Positions 25,560 to 32,393 of a DNA stretch of 48,810 bases are shown one piece after another. This DNA is from Bacteroidetes bacterium ADurb.Bin139 (GTDB taxonomy: Bacteria > Bacteroidota > Bacteroidia > Bacteroidales > UBA932). Every line of letters starts with the position of its first letter. The first letter of the stretch is position 1. The notes beneath the pieces are model-generated. The model was not told the DNA's origin. It was given only the letters and a program-made list of their open reading frames with translations, and did no database searches. The stretch is taken from the NCBI GenBank assembly GCA_002070565.1, contig MWDM01000010.1, positions 1 through 48,810 of the forward strand, read 5' to 3'. The position numbers and the translations under genes are program-made.

Positions 25560-26807
25560 ATGATAAAACGGTTTTTTATTTTCGCGCTGGCGGCGTTGCT
25601 TTTCAGTTGCACCTCCCACAAGGAACGAGTCCCCGCAGAGGATTTTATCAGGATTGAAGGACAAAATCTGGTGCGCCATGGGGAGCGTTTTTTTATCAGG
25701 GGCACCAACCTGGGAAACTGGCTCAATCCCGAGGGATATATGTTCGGTTTCAGGAAAACCAACTCGGCAAGTTGGATAGACAGGATGTTCCGTGAGCTGG
25801 CAGGCCCGGATTTCACGGATGAATTCTGGAAGAACTTCAAGGACCGGTACATAACACATGCAGACATTGCATTCATAGCCTCCACCGGGGCCAATACCAT
25901 TCGATTGCCCTTTCATTACAAATTGTTTACAGAGGAAGATTATATGGGTCTTACCACTGCACAGGACGGGTTTGACCGCATTGACAGTGTTGTGGCCTGG
26001 TGCCGCAGGGAAGGATTGTATGTGATCCTGGACATGCACGATGCCCCAGGTGGACAAACCGGAGACAACATTGACGACAGCCATGGGTATCCCTGGCTTT
26101 TTGAAAGCCCGGCCAGCGAACAACTTTTTTATGATATCTGGGAAAGAATCGCCGACAGGTATAAAAACGAGCCGGTTATCCTGGGCTATGACCTGCTGAA
26201 CGAGCCCATAGCGCCTTATTTCAGCAACAAAGACTCGCTGAACACCATGCTGGAACCTTTGTATAAAAGGGCAGTGGCCCGGATCCGCCAGGTTGACACC
26301 AACCACATTGTCATCCTGGGAGCCCCGCAGTGGAACAGCAACTTTGATCCGTTCACGGATTGGTCGTTTGACGATAAAATCATCTACTCGTGCCACCGTT
26401 ACGGAGGGGATGCCACGGAAGAAGCCATTGCTCATTTCATTGAATTCAGCAATAAAACAGGTCTGCCCATGTATATGGGCGAAATCGGTCACAATACCCT
26501 GGAGTGGATGAAAGCATTTTGCAAAGTCATGGAAGACAACAACATCGGGTATACCTTCTGGCCTTATAAAAAAATGGGAGGCTCCTGTTTTGTCTCTGTT
26601 GGCACACCGAAAAACTGGGACCAGGTGGTTGCCTTTTCCGAAGCTCCCAGGGATACGTATGCCGCAATACGTGAAGCCAGACCAGACCAGGAACTCATCC
26701 GCCTGGCCATGACCCGGTTCCTGGAACTGTGCCTGTTTGAAAATTGCCGTATAGAAGAAGACTACATCAGGGCACTTTGTCTGGATAAAGAAAGGACAGA
26801 CAACTAG
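25560..26807 (+). CDS. GH5 family glycoside hydrolase lipoprotein
   Basis: This 415-aa lipoprotein has signal MIKRFFIFALAALLFSC; this ATG was preferred over the one at 25509 because the signal peptide starts here and the promoter lies between. It is a retaining beta-glycanase TIM barrel: FFIRGTNLGNWLNPEG (first strand), NTIRLPFHY, VILDMHDAPGG, acid/base in DLLNEP (about E215), nucleophile in YMGEIGH (about E308), and GYTFWPYKK. Members act on beta-glucans, mannans or related polysaccharides, and the substrate here cannot be told. It is a single gene, divergent from CotH. A 191-base gap follows. Confidence 0.92.
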   Translation: MIKRFFIFALAALLFSCTSHKERVPAEDFIRIEGQNLVRHGERFFIRGTNLGNWLNPEGYMFGFRKTNSASWIDRMFRELAGPDFTDEFWKNFKDRYITHADIAFIASTGANTIRLPFHYKLFTEEDYMGLTTAQDGFDRIDSVVAWCRREGLYVILDMHDAPGGQTGDNIDDSHGYPWLFESPASEQLFYDIWERIADRYKNEPVILGYDLLNEPIAPYFSNKDSLNTMLEPLYKRAVARIRQVDTNHIVILGAPQWNSNFDPFTDWSFDDKIIYSCHRYGGDATEEAIAHFIEFSNKTGLPMYMGEIGHNTLEWMKAFCKVMEDNNIGYTFWPYKKMGGSCFVSVGTPKNWDQVVAFSEAPRDTYAAIREARPDQELIRLAMTRFLELCLFENCRIEEDYIRALCLDKERTDN

Positions 26808-26849
26808 AAGCGCTGTCTGTCCTGACCCATTTAACCTAAAACCTAATAG

Positions 26850-26969
26850 ATGAAAAAAACTATCTGTCCTATAAGTTTGCAAACTGTGTGCCAAACTTTT
26901 TTTTATAGAAAAGCCGTTTTTTTTGTTTATTCCAAAGGTTGTAATATCTTTGTGATATCAAAATAATAT
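26850..26969 (+). other. Short open frame after a SusC-like leader (likely relic)
   Basis: The tandem TTAACCTAAAACCTAATAG followed by ATGAAAAAAAC resembles the region around the start codon of SusC-type genes in Bacteroidota. The frame that follows is only 39 codons, with a Phe/Cys-rich sequence that matches nothing I know and that runs into the SPFH promoter. It is probably a relic or chance, not a gene. A perfect 10-base palindrome GTTTGCAAAC lies inside it at 26875-26884. Confidence 0.25.
26922..26952 (+). promoter_or_regulatory. Promoter of the SPFH operon
   Basis: TTTG (26922-26925), exactly 19 bases, then TATCTTTG (26945-26952). This is one of the best promoter matches in the window, 46 bases ahead of the SPFH start. 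A TGATATCA palindrome follows the -7 box in the early transcribed region. Confidence 0.85.
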
Positions 26970-26998
26970 CAAAAATAGTAAAACAAAAGGTAATAATC

Positions 26999-27883
26999 AT
27001 GAAAAACGTTGAAGAAAAATACATTAAGCCCGAGAATGGCTGGCTGATGCTTGTGCTGTCGATTTTCTGTTTTGCTGCAGGGATAGCCCTGCCCATCATA
27101 TTTACAGAGTCACTGGGCTGGAGTTCGCTGTGGTATCTTCTGCTGATCTTAACCCTGGTTTCTTTTATTTCCATGTTTGGTCTAATGGTTATCAATCCCA
27201 ACGAAAGCAAGGTTCTTACATTTTTCGGGAAATACGTAGGGACTGTGGTGGATAACGGCTTTTTTATGATCAATCCTTTCATAGTAAGAAAAAACATATC
27301 CCTCAAAGCCCGCAACCTGAACAGCGAACCCATCAAGGTCAACGACAAAATGGGGAATCCAATCATGATAGGTGTTGTTTTGGTCTGGAGGGTTAAAGAC
27401 ACTTTCAAGGCCTGTTTTGCAGTAGACAATTATGAAAAATTTGTAGACATACAATCAGAGGCCGCGGTCAGGAATCTGGCGGGCTCCTACCCCTATGACA
27501 ACCTGGAGGATGAAAATGCCGATATCACACTCCGTTCCGGCGGGGAAGAGGTAAACGATCTGCTGGAAGTGTCTCTCTCCGAGCGATTGAGCATTGCCGG
27601 CATTGAGATCATCGAGGCACGTATAAGTTACCTGGCCTATGCCCCGGAGATTGCCAGTGCTATGTTGCAACGCCAGCAGGCAACAGCCATTGTGGCAGCG
27701 CGCCACAAGATCGTGGAAGGGGCCGTTAGTATGGTGGAAATGGCACTACAGCAATTGTCGGATAAAGATATCATCGTACTGGACGAAGAAAAGAAGGCTG
27801 CCATGGTCAGCAACCTGATGGTTGTTCTGACTTCAGACAGGGCCGCCAGTCCGGTAATCAACACAGGAAGCCTTTACCAGTAA
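26999..27883 (+). CDS. SPFH (band 7/stomatin-like) membrane protein
   Basis: This 294-aa protein has two close N-terminal membrane segments (about residues 15-35 and 43-65), then an SPFH domain: MVINPNESKVLTFFGKYVGTV, RNLNSEPIKVNDKMGNPI, AAVRNLAGSYPYD, IEIIEARISYLAYAPEIASAML, and a helical RQQATAIVAARHKIVEGAV segment. SPFH proteins oligomerise into membrane scaffolds that organise other membrane proteins. It is the first gene of a three-gene unit. Its stop TAA directly abuts the next ATG. Confidence 0.93.
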   Translation: MKNVEEKYIKPENGWLMLVLSIFCFAAGIALPIIFTESLGWSSLWYLLLILTLVSFISMFGLMVINPNESKVLTFFGKYVGTVVDNGFFMINPFIVRKNISLKARNLNSEPIKVNDKMGNPIMIGVVLVWRVKDTFKACFAVDNYEKFVDIQSEAAVRNLAGSYPYDNLEDENADITLRSGGEEVNDLLEVSLSERLSIAGIEIIEARISYLAYAPEIASAMLQRQQATAIVAARHKIVEGAVSMVEMALQQLSDKDIIVLDEEKKAAMVSNLMVVLTSDRAASPVINTGSLYQ

Positions 27884-28042
27884 ATGAAAAAATCGTTTGT
27901 TTTACGCATCGATGCAGAGACATGGGCTGCCCTGGAAAAATGGGCGGCAGATGAGTTCCGTAGCATTAACGGCCAGCTGGAATACATCATACGCGAAGCA
28001 TTGAAGAAAAACAAAAGATTACCGGAAAAAGAAAACAAGTAA
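27884..28042 (+). CDS. Small Arc-like ribbon-helix-helix DNA-binding protein
   Basis: This 52-aa gene reads MKKSFVLRIDAETWAALEKW, then AADEFRSINGQLEYIIREAL, then a Lys-rich tail. The short beta strand (FVLRID) followed by two helices is the ribbon-helix-helix fold of Arc/MetJ-type proteins. Similar small proteins sit beside SPFH genes elsewhere in Bacteroidota. The start abuts the SPFH stop (TAAATG) and its own stop abuts the next gene in the same way. It may regulate this operon, which is inference. No toxin gene is adjacent in the usual sense. Confidence 0.85.
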   Translation: MKKSFVLRIDAETWAALEKWAADEFRSINGQLEYIIREALKKNKRLPEKENK

Positions 28043-28480
28043 ATGGATTTTTTGCTGGAATGGGGCTATCTGGGACTGTTTGTCGGGTCTTTCCTGGCTT
28101 CGACCATAATACCGTTCAGTTCAGAATTTCTTTTGGCAGCACTGCTCCTGACCGGAGGCAATCCCTGGATCTGTTTTGTTATGGCCACTACTGGCAACAG
28201 TCTGGGGAGCTATACCTGCTATGGCCTGGGGTACCTGGGAAAATGGGAATGGATAGAAAAATGGCTTCGGATAACCAGAGAAAAGCTGGAGAAGCAGCAA
28301 AAGGTGATCCTCAAATGGAGCAGCCTGGTGGCCCTGTTGTGCTGGCTGCCTTTTGTTGGGGATATCTTTGCTGTGGGATTGGGCTTTTACAAAGTACCTT
28401 TCTTGAAAACGGCCATTCTCATATTCATTGGCAAAGCCCTCAGATTCCTCTTCTTGATAGGACTCTGGTTCCTGACGTAA
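28043..28480 (+). CDS. YqaA/DedA-like small membrane protein
   Basis: This 145-aa integral membrane protein begins MDFLLEWGYLGLFVGSFLAST, with IIPFSSEFLLAALLLTGGNP, GNSLGSYTCYGLGYLGKW and a late SLVALLCWLPFVGDIFAVGLG segment. These are features of the YqaA branch of the DedA/SNARE-associated superfamily. DedA proteins are implicated in lipid flipping and envelope maintenance. About four hydrophobic segments are visible. It is the last gene of the SPFH unit and is followed at once by a strong inverted repeat. Confidence 0.88.
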   Translation: MDFLLEWGYLGLFVGSFLASTIIPFSSEFLLAALLLTGGNPWICFVMATTGNSLGSYTCYGLGYLGKWEWIEKWLRITREKLEKQQKVILKWSSLVALLCWLPFVGDIFAVGLGFYKVPFLKTAILIFIGKALRFLFLIGLWFLT

Positions 28481-28750
28481 GGGGTGGAACCTCAGCGCGC
28501 CAAAACAGTCCGAGGTTCCACCTGTGGGTGGGGTTCGGGGGAGGTGGTAAGTCGTTGAAAACGCAACCAGGCCTCTAACGTACACATATACAGCGCAATA
28601 TGCGTTTGTGTAACAAAGTTGTTACTTACCACCCTCCCCACAGCAAATAAAAAATGATTGGTGCTGCTTCGCAGCATATGATAAGCGCCAAACACGTTTG
28701 GCGCACCACATTGTAGTTACCTGGTGACGGCACGCATGGGGCGCCAGGTC
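28481..28750. repeat. Cluster of five inverted repeats between convergent genes
   Basis: This 270-base non-coding gap holds at least five separate palindromes. Arms are 28483-28493 with 28512-28522 (11 bp, GGTGGAACCTC, perfect); 28537-28552 with 28624-28639 (about 15 bp, one slip), enclosing 28559-28565 with 28601-28607 (AAACGCA); 28662-28667 with 28671-28676 (TGCTGC, loop TTC); 28685-28693 with 28696-28704 (GCGCCAAAC, perfect, 2-base loop); and ACCTGGTG at about 28718 with CGCCAGGT at about 28742-28749. None has a T tract. No TAnnTTTG box was found in the gap on either strand. The first and last may stop transcription of the flanking genes; the rest is unexplained. Confidence 0.75.
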
Positions 28751-28753
28751 TTT

Positions 28754-29443
28754 CTATTTCATCAGGTCCTCAAAGGCAATATCCCTCAGGGGATAGGAAC
28801 GTGCATTGGTATAATTGTAATGCCACCATTCCGGTTCGTAGGTGTGGAATCCATAGGCTTCCATGATGCCCCGCAACAGGGCCCTGTTTTCCAGTAAGCT
28901 ATCCGGCAGGTCTGTGAAAGCGTGGGATGCGGTGTCGGAAAATGAATCGAACAGTGTGGGCATTTCCAGTTCTTCTCCGGTATCCAACCGGATTAATGTC
29001 AGGTCTACGGCCGCTCCACGGTTGTGAATGGAGCCGGAGCGCGGACTGGCCACAAAAGTGGTGTCGGGATATACCTGGAAAAAATACAAGGTGGCGGCAT
29101 AGGGGCGGTAGGCATCCAGTATCTTGAATCCCAGACCTGTCTTGTTGAGTGAATCCTGTGCTGCCGCAAGTGCCATAGCTACCGGGCGGCAAAGGAAAGC
29201 TTTCGCAGAAGTGTAGATGCGCACACCTGTAAAATTTTCCTCCGTGGCATAAGCGATATGCATTGCAATCCCGGGGATGACTTCTTCAAGATCCATCAAT
29301 TCGGTGTCCGGATTTTCTTTAACCTGTTGCAGGTATATTTCCATTGTGTTGGCAATAGGAAGGTTATAAGGATTTCGCGGATCTGTCCGGTGGCAACCGG
29401 CAACCAGTATTATGGCTACAGGCAGAAATAAAAAGCGTTTCAT
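28754..29443 (-). CDS. D-alanyl-D-alanine dipeptidase (VanX/DdpX-like) lipoprotein
   Basis: This 229-aa lipoprotein (signal ending ILVAGCHR) belongs to peptidase family M15D. The zinc-site motif SIHNRGAAVDLTL gives the first His and the Asp. EPEWWHYNY supplies the catalytic Glu and the last His. ILDAYRPY is the conserved Arg-containing strand. Such enzymes cleave D-Ala-D-Ala; as a lipoprotein it would act in the periplasm, so peptidoglycan fragment turnover is more likely than vancomycin resistance. No vanHA genes are nearby. A TATCTTAG box (29448-29455) lies 4 bases upstream of its ATG. Confidence 0.93.
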   Translation of the reverse strand: MKRFLFLPVAIILVAGCHRTDPRNPYNLPIANTMEIYLQQVKENPDTELMDLEEVIPGIAMHIAYATEENFTGVRIYTSAKAFLCRPVAMALAAAQDSLNKTGLGFKILDAYRPYAATLYFFQVYPDTTFVASPRSGSIHNRGAAVDLTLIRLDTGEELEMPTLFDSFSDTASHAFTDLPDSLLENRALLRGIMEAYGFHTYEPEWWHYNYTNARSYPLRDIAFEDLMK

Positions 29444-29447
29444 AGAT

Positions 29448-29455
29448 CTAAGATA
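29448..29455 (-). promoter_or_regulatory. Possible -7 box of the dipeptidase gene (TATCTTAG)
   Basis: The minus strand reads TATCTTAG, one base off TATCTTTG, 4 bases before the ATG, which implies a leaderless or near-leaderless mRNA. The divergent tRNA promoter box lies 19 bases away. Confidence 0.4.
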
Positions 29456-29474
29456 AGGAATTAAATATTTTATT

Positions 29475-29482
29475 TACCTTTG
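29475..29482 (+). promoter_or_regulatory. -7 box of tRNA-Pro (TACCTTTG)
   Basis: TACCTTTG is a perfect TAnnTTTG and ends 14 bases before the mature tRNA 5' end. No TTTG was seen at -33. The first transcribed bases are GCACCC-like, as at other stable-RNA and ribosomal promoters in the window. Confidence 0.7.
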
Positions 29483-29496
29483 CACCCTTAATCATT

Positions 29497-29570
29497 CGGG
29501 GTGTAGCGCAGTTGGCTAGCGCGCCACGTTCGGGACGTGGAGGCCGAAGGTTCGAGTCCTTTCACCCCGA
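29497..29570 (+). tRNA. tRNA-Pro (anticodon CGG)
   Basis: A 74-base cloverleaf. The acceptor stem CGGGGTG pairs with CACCCCG. The D arm lies in GTAGCGCAGTTGGCTAGCGC. The anticodon stem CCACG/CGTGG encloses the loop TTCGGGA, which gives anticodon CGG. The T arm contains GGTTCGAGTCC. The discriminator is A (29570) and CCA is not encoded. An eight-T tract follows at 29575-29582 and may end the transcript. Its last 9 bases overlap the 3' end of the ABC ATPase gene on the other strand. Confidence 0.96.
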
Positions 29571-30284
29571 CAAATTTTTTTTGTCCAGAGCTTCTATAAG
29601 GCTCTGTTTTTTTGTCTTCATAAGCGCAGACTCCAGGTCTCTTGTTCCGGGTGGTTCTTCAATATCCAAACTTGTTAAAATTTGCGCAGGAGCCTTGCTC
29701 AGCACCACGACCCGGTCTCCGAGCAGCAGCGCCTCATCTACATCGTGTGTTACAAATATGACGGTACGTCTGTCTTTTTTCCAGATATCCAGAAACCATC
29801 TTATCAGGTTTTTCTTAAGCGATACATCTAGCCCTTTGAGGGGTTCGTCCATCAGGATGATGTCCGAGGGAATGGCAAAAGCCCTGGCAACCGACACCCT
29901 TTGGCGCATACCTCCACTAAGCTGGGAGGGGTAATAACCGGCAAAACCATGCAGTTCCACCTGCCGGATCAGGTCTTCGGCCTGTTTTTTCCGCTCTCCG
30001 GCATGTAATTCCCGCCTGAGCACAAACTCAATGTTTTCGGTCACTGTTTTCCAGGGCAGCAGACGGGGCTCCTGGAAGACGTAGGAAAACGTTTTGTTGT
30101 CGAAACCTTCAAGCGACCCGTTATCGGGCGGAATGATCCCGCCTATGATGTTGAGCAGGGTGGTTTTTCCGCAGCCTGACGGTCCCAGCAGGCAGGTAAT
30201 GGTGTCTTCGGGAAATGAAATGGAAAAATTCCTGAAGACAGGCTGTTTGTAACTCTTGCTCAGATTATGTATGTGCAGGCTCAT
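29562..30284 (-). CDS. ABC transporter ATP-binding protein (nitrate/sulfonate/taurine type)
   Basis: This 240-aa ATPase has Walker A GPSGCGKTT, Q-loop VFQEPRLLPW, signature QLSGGMRQRVSVARA, Walker B IILMDEPLKGLD and H-loop VTHDVDEA. The Q-loop and LLPW spacing are typical of the SsuB/TauB/NrtD group. The start was set at MSLHIHNLSK (30284), because its ATG overlaps the permease stop as ATGA. The stop codon falls inside the tRNA-Pro gene on the other strand, and the last codons (KKNLSG) pass through the T tract and tRNA acceptor stem. It powers the importer encoded by the two upstream genes. Confidence 0.93.
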   Translation of the reverse strand: MSLHIHNLSKSYKQPVFRNFSISFPEDTITCLLGPSGCGKTTLLNIIGGIIPPDNGSLEGFDNKTFSYVFQEPRLLPWKTVTENIEFVLRRELHAGERKKQAEDLIRQVELHGFAGYYPSQLSGGMRQRVSVARAFAIPSDIILMDEPLKGLDVSLKKNLIRWFLDIWKKDRRTVIFVTHDVDEALLLGDRVVVLSKAPAQILTSLDIEEPPGTRDLESALMKTKKQSLIEALDKKNLSG

Positions 30285-31042
30285 GATCCGGTTTGCCAAC
30301 GAATAAGATGATGTTCTCCCCAGCGTATCAGTTTTTCAAACATAAAACTGATCACCACGGCAATCAATGTCCAGGCAATAACGGCCTCGACATTCAGAAA
30401 TGACTGGGCGGTCTGCAGCCTGGTCCCTATGCCGTATTGCGGCTGGCTCAGGACTTCGCCAATGATGATGGCGCGCCATCCGATCCCCATGGCGCTTGAA
30501 GCCCCGGAAATGATGAAAGGCATTACAGCGGGAATGTAAACCCCGGTAAGGATCCTTCTTTTTTCCACCCTGTAGAACCGGGCCATTTCCACCAATCCGG
30601 GATCCACGCTCCTGATGCCGTCGGAAACATTGGTGCAGATGAAGGGGAACATGGTCAGGAACGCGATGAAAACCGGAACAGTGCCGGCGTTGAACCAGAT
30701 CAACGCAAGCAGGATGAGTGAGATAACAGGAATGGAACGCACAGAGACCAGCATGGGGGTAATAAAGGTGTTGAATCCCGGGCTGATACCTGCCAGAATT
30801 CCGGTCAAAATGCCCAGAATGCCCGATATTACAAAGCCGGCTATTCCCCTGAGCACGGTGCTCCCTGCAACGGCCAGAAAGCCCGGCCCGGCAAAAATTT
30901 TGATAACGGCCAGAAAGGTGGTTTCCGGGTGGGGAATGATGGAAGGAGCATTGAAGGCAAGGGCCAGCACTTTCCAGATGGCCAGCATCAATACGACTGA
31001 AGAAACGGTCAGGATTCTTTTTTCAGTAATAAAAGCCTTCAT
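30281..31042 (-). CDS. ABC transporter permease (SsuC/TauC-like)
   Basis: This 253-aa permease has about six membrane segments and the coupling motif of binding-protein-dependent permeases near GVYIPAVMPFIISGASSAMGIGW (EAA-like loop just upstream: VEMARFYRVEKRR). The start at MKAFITEKRI (31042) was chosen because an AGGAGG sequence lies about 12 bases upstream; the longer frame to 31081 would start inside the binding-protein gene. It overlaps that gene by 20 bases and the ATPase by 4. Confidence 0.92.
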   Translation of the reverse strand: MKAFITEKRILTVSSVVLMLAIWKVLALAFNAPSIIPHPETTFLAVIKIFAGPGFLAVAGSTVLRGIAGFVISGILGILTGILAGISPGFNTFITPMLVSVRSIPVISLILLALIWFNAGTVPVFIAFLTMFPFICTNVSDGIRSVDPGLVEMARFYRVEKRRILTGVYIPAVMPFIISGASSAMGIGWRAIIIGEVLSQPQYGIGTRLQTAQSFLNVEAVIAWTLIAVVISFMFEKLIRWGEHHLIRWQTGS

Positions 31043-31982
31043 CCGGCATTTTTCCTCCTGTAGTCTGGGGGTCCATTTCATAAAAAATCCGGAGATATTC
31101 CGTAATCTGAGTATGTATGGCAGCAGCCCTTACCAACTTAAGTCCCGATCCGGGGATGGCCTGATATGCGATCCGGGGATTGTCCAGTATCCCGTATCTG
31201 ACAATCAGCTCTGCAGCGCTGCCGGGATGGCTGTTTACCCATTCCACAGACCTTTCAAAGGCATCCAGAACCTCTTCCACCAGTGCAGGATTGTTCTGTA
31301 TAACAGAACTTTTCACCATCAGGGCTGTCTGCGGGATGGGCGCCCCCTGGATGGAAATCCATTCCTTGTTCAGGTCGAACAGCATCTTTACCTTGCTGTT
31401 AAGATGCATCACCTGGCTGACCAGGGGTTCCGAGATCACGCCCAGGGAGGCCTGGTCCGAGGCTACCGCGTTGGCCAGATCAATATGGGTGGAAAACCGG
31501 TAATCCAGTGTTATGTCTTTTCCGGGGTCTATCCCCTTTTTTTGAAGCAGATAGCGGAACAGCAAATCCGGGGTCATTCCGCGTGCCATCACGTGAACTG
31601 TCTTGTGCCTGAGATCTTCCCAGGATGTAATGGCCGTGTCCCGGCCAAAGAGATAGAGCGTGCCCCAGACAGGGATGGCTGCCAGCTTGTAATCCAGACC
31701 CTTGTTATAGACTATGGCCGCCATGGTTGTGGGCAGCAGGGCAAAGTCTGCCGTGCCGTCCAGCATCATTTTCCTCACCTGCAGGGGCTCGTTCACGATT
31801 GTGACTTTAAGACCGGCTTCTGTAGTACCTTCCAGGCTGTCTATCAAGCGGATCATGCCCATGGATGAAGGTCCCTTAAGTGAAGCGATGGTGAAAGGGC
31901 CAGCCGTTTTTTTACCACCGGAAGGGTTTCCGCAACTCCCTAAAAGTAAAAAACAAAAGCAAATAATTGCCGGTAAACGCAT
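31023..31982 (-). CDS. ABC transporter substrate-binding lipoprotein (NMT1/SsuA-like)
   Basis: This 319-aa lipoprotein starts MRLPAIICFCFLLLGSCGN. The two-lobe periplasmic-binding fold is suggested by FTIASLKGPSSMGMIRLID, DFALLPTTMAAIVYNKG, YLFGRDTAITSWEDLRHKT and LGVISEPLVSQVM, which resemble NMT1/THI5-like and nitrate/sulfonate-binding proteins. The ligand cannot be read; aliphatic sulfonate, taurine, a thiamine precursor or an iron-related ligand are possible. It is the first gene of the importer operon and is divergent from the TM1266-like gene. The start was chosen at the signal peptide rather than the ATG at 32000. Confidence 0.88.
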   Translation of the reverse strand: MRLPAIICFCFLLLGSCGNPSGGKKTAGPFTIASLKGPSSMGMIRLIDSLEGTTEAGLKVTIVNEPLQVRKMMLDGTADFALLPTTMAAIVYNKGLDYKLAAIPVWGTLYLFGRDTAITSWEDLRHKTVHVMARGMTPDLLFRYLLQKKGIDPGKDITLDYRFSTHIDLANAVASDQASLGVISEPLVSQVMHLNSKVKMLFDLNKEWISIQGAPIPQTALMVKSSVIQNNPALVEEVLDAFERSVEWVNSHPGSAAELIVRYGILDNPRIAYQAIPGSGLKLVRAAAIHTQITEYLRIFYEMDPQTTGGKMPDEGFYY

Positions 31983-31997
31983 GATGTAAAGTTTTAA

Positions 31998-32005
31998 CAA
32001 AAATA
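31998..32005 (-). promoter_or_regulatory. -7 box of the ABC importer operon (TATTTTTG)
   Basis: The minus strand reads TATTTTTG, fitting TAnnTTTG, 15 bases before the binding-protein ATG. No TTTG was seen at -33. It also supports the start at 31982, because the ATG at 32000 falls inside the box. Confidence 0.5.
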
Positions 32006-32037
32006 GAACAATTTTTAGGCAGACGGAAAAAATGTCT

Positions 32038-32045
32038 TATCTTTG
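32038..32045 (+). promoter_or_regulatory. -7 box of the TM1266-TonB operon (TATCTTTG)
   Basis: A perfect TATCTTTG about 100 bases before the start codon, which leaves a long leader (32046-32146). The -33 region is only TTTT/TTTA-like. Confidence 0.7.
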
Positions 32046-32146
32046 TGGCATAAAGCGTAACATGTGCCTGTACTGAGAACTGGATATTCCTTTTCAAGGA
32101 CGGCACCAAATCAAAACAATAACCAATCTGATTCGGAGGTATTCTG
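32046..32146 (+). promoter_or_regulatory. Structured 5' leader of the TM1266-TonB operon, possible riboswitch
   Basis: The leader of about 100 bases contains a long-range pair GTGCC (32064-32068) with GGCAC (32102-32106), extendable by GT/AC across a bulge. This encloses a CTGAGAACTGGAT stretch, a GGATATTCC mini-hairpin and a CCTT-TTC-AAGG hairpin. A strong Shine-Dalgarno sequence GGAGGT (32135-32140) lies 6 bases before the ATG, which is unusual here because most genes lack one. Regulated occlusion of this site would be possible. It does not match the TPP or cobalamin riboswitch consensus as I know them. Function is inference. Confidence 0.4.
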
Positions 32147-32392
32147 ATGGAAAAGAGAGTAGGTACAGTAATCATTCAAATCAACAGCCACGAGGAAGTC
32201 GCCCATCTAAACGACATCCTTTCGCAACATGGAGACATCATTCTGGGAAGGCAGGGCCTTCCACGGAGTAATGGCAAAAATCTCATATCCCTGATTCTTG
32301 AAGGTACCACAGATCAGATAGGCTCTCTGACCGGCCAGCTGGGCCGGTTGAACGGCATTCAGGTCAAGTCGGTATTATTGAAGAATTCATAA
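32147..32392 (+). CDS. TM1266-type small ACT-like regulator (iron-only hydrogenase system regulator family)
   Basis: This 81-aa protein contains VGTVIIQINSHEEVAHLNDIL, GDIILGRQGLP and LTGQLGRLNGIQVKSVLL. This is the compact ferredoxin-like fold resembling the NikR C-terminal domain that is found in Thermotoga TM1266. The family is normally encoded beside [FeFe]-hydrogenase maturation genes and named for that context; none are visible in this window. Here it is followed after one base by a TonB-dependent receptor and is divergent from an ABC importer. It has no DNA-binding segment, so it may sense a small ligand or metal or act on a partner. Confidence 0.85.
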   Translation: MEKRVGTVIIQINSHEEVAHLNDILSQHGDIILGRQGLPRSNGKNLISLILEGTTDQIGSLTGQLGRLNGIQVKSVLLKNS

Positions 32393-32393
32393 A

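Noticed and set aside
25419..26894. 491-codon open frame antisense to GH5
   Set aside because: It is opposite a gene with clear catalytic motifs, has no recognisable domain, and reads as a shadow of the real codon pattern.
28481..28753. CRISPR array or IS terminal repeats
   Set aside because: The repeats are inverted and all different, with no regular spacing, spacers, transposase or target-site duplication visible.
28754..29443. Vancomycin resistance determinant (vanX)
   Set aside because: It is a lipoprotein with no vanH/vanA/vanRS neighbours; a cell-wall turnover role is more likely.
29497..29570. tRNA-Pro as attachment site of a genomic island
   Set aside because: No integrase and no second copy of the tRNA 3' end in the window; the only similar string (TTTCACCCCG near 13780) is in pnp and is chance.
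30615..31868. 417-codon open frame antisense to the ABC permease and binding protein
   Set aside because: Low-complexity shadow sequence with no domain; the opposite strand has clear transporter genes with coupled starts.
32046..32146. TPP riboswitch, suggested by CTGAGA-like bases and an NMT1-like transporter nearby
   Set aside because: The second conserved thi-box block and the required helix arrangement are missing.
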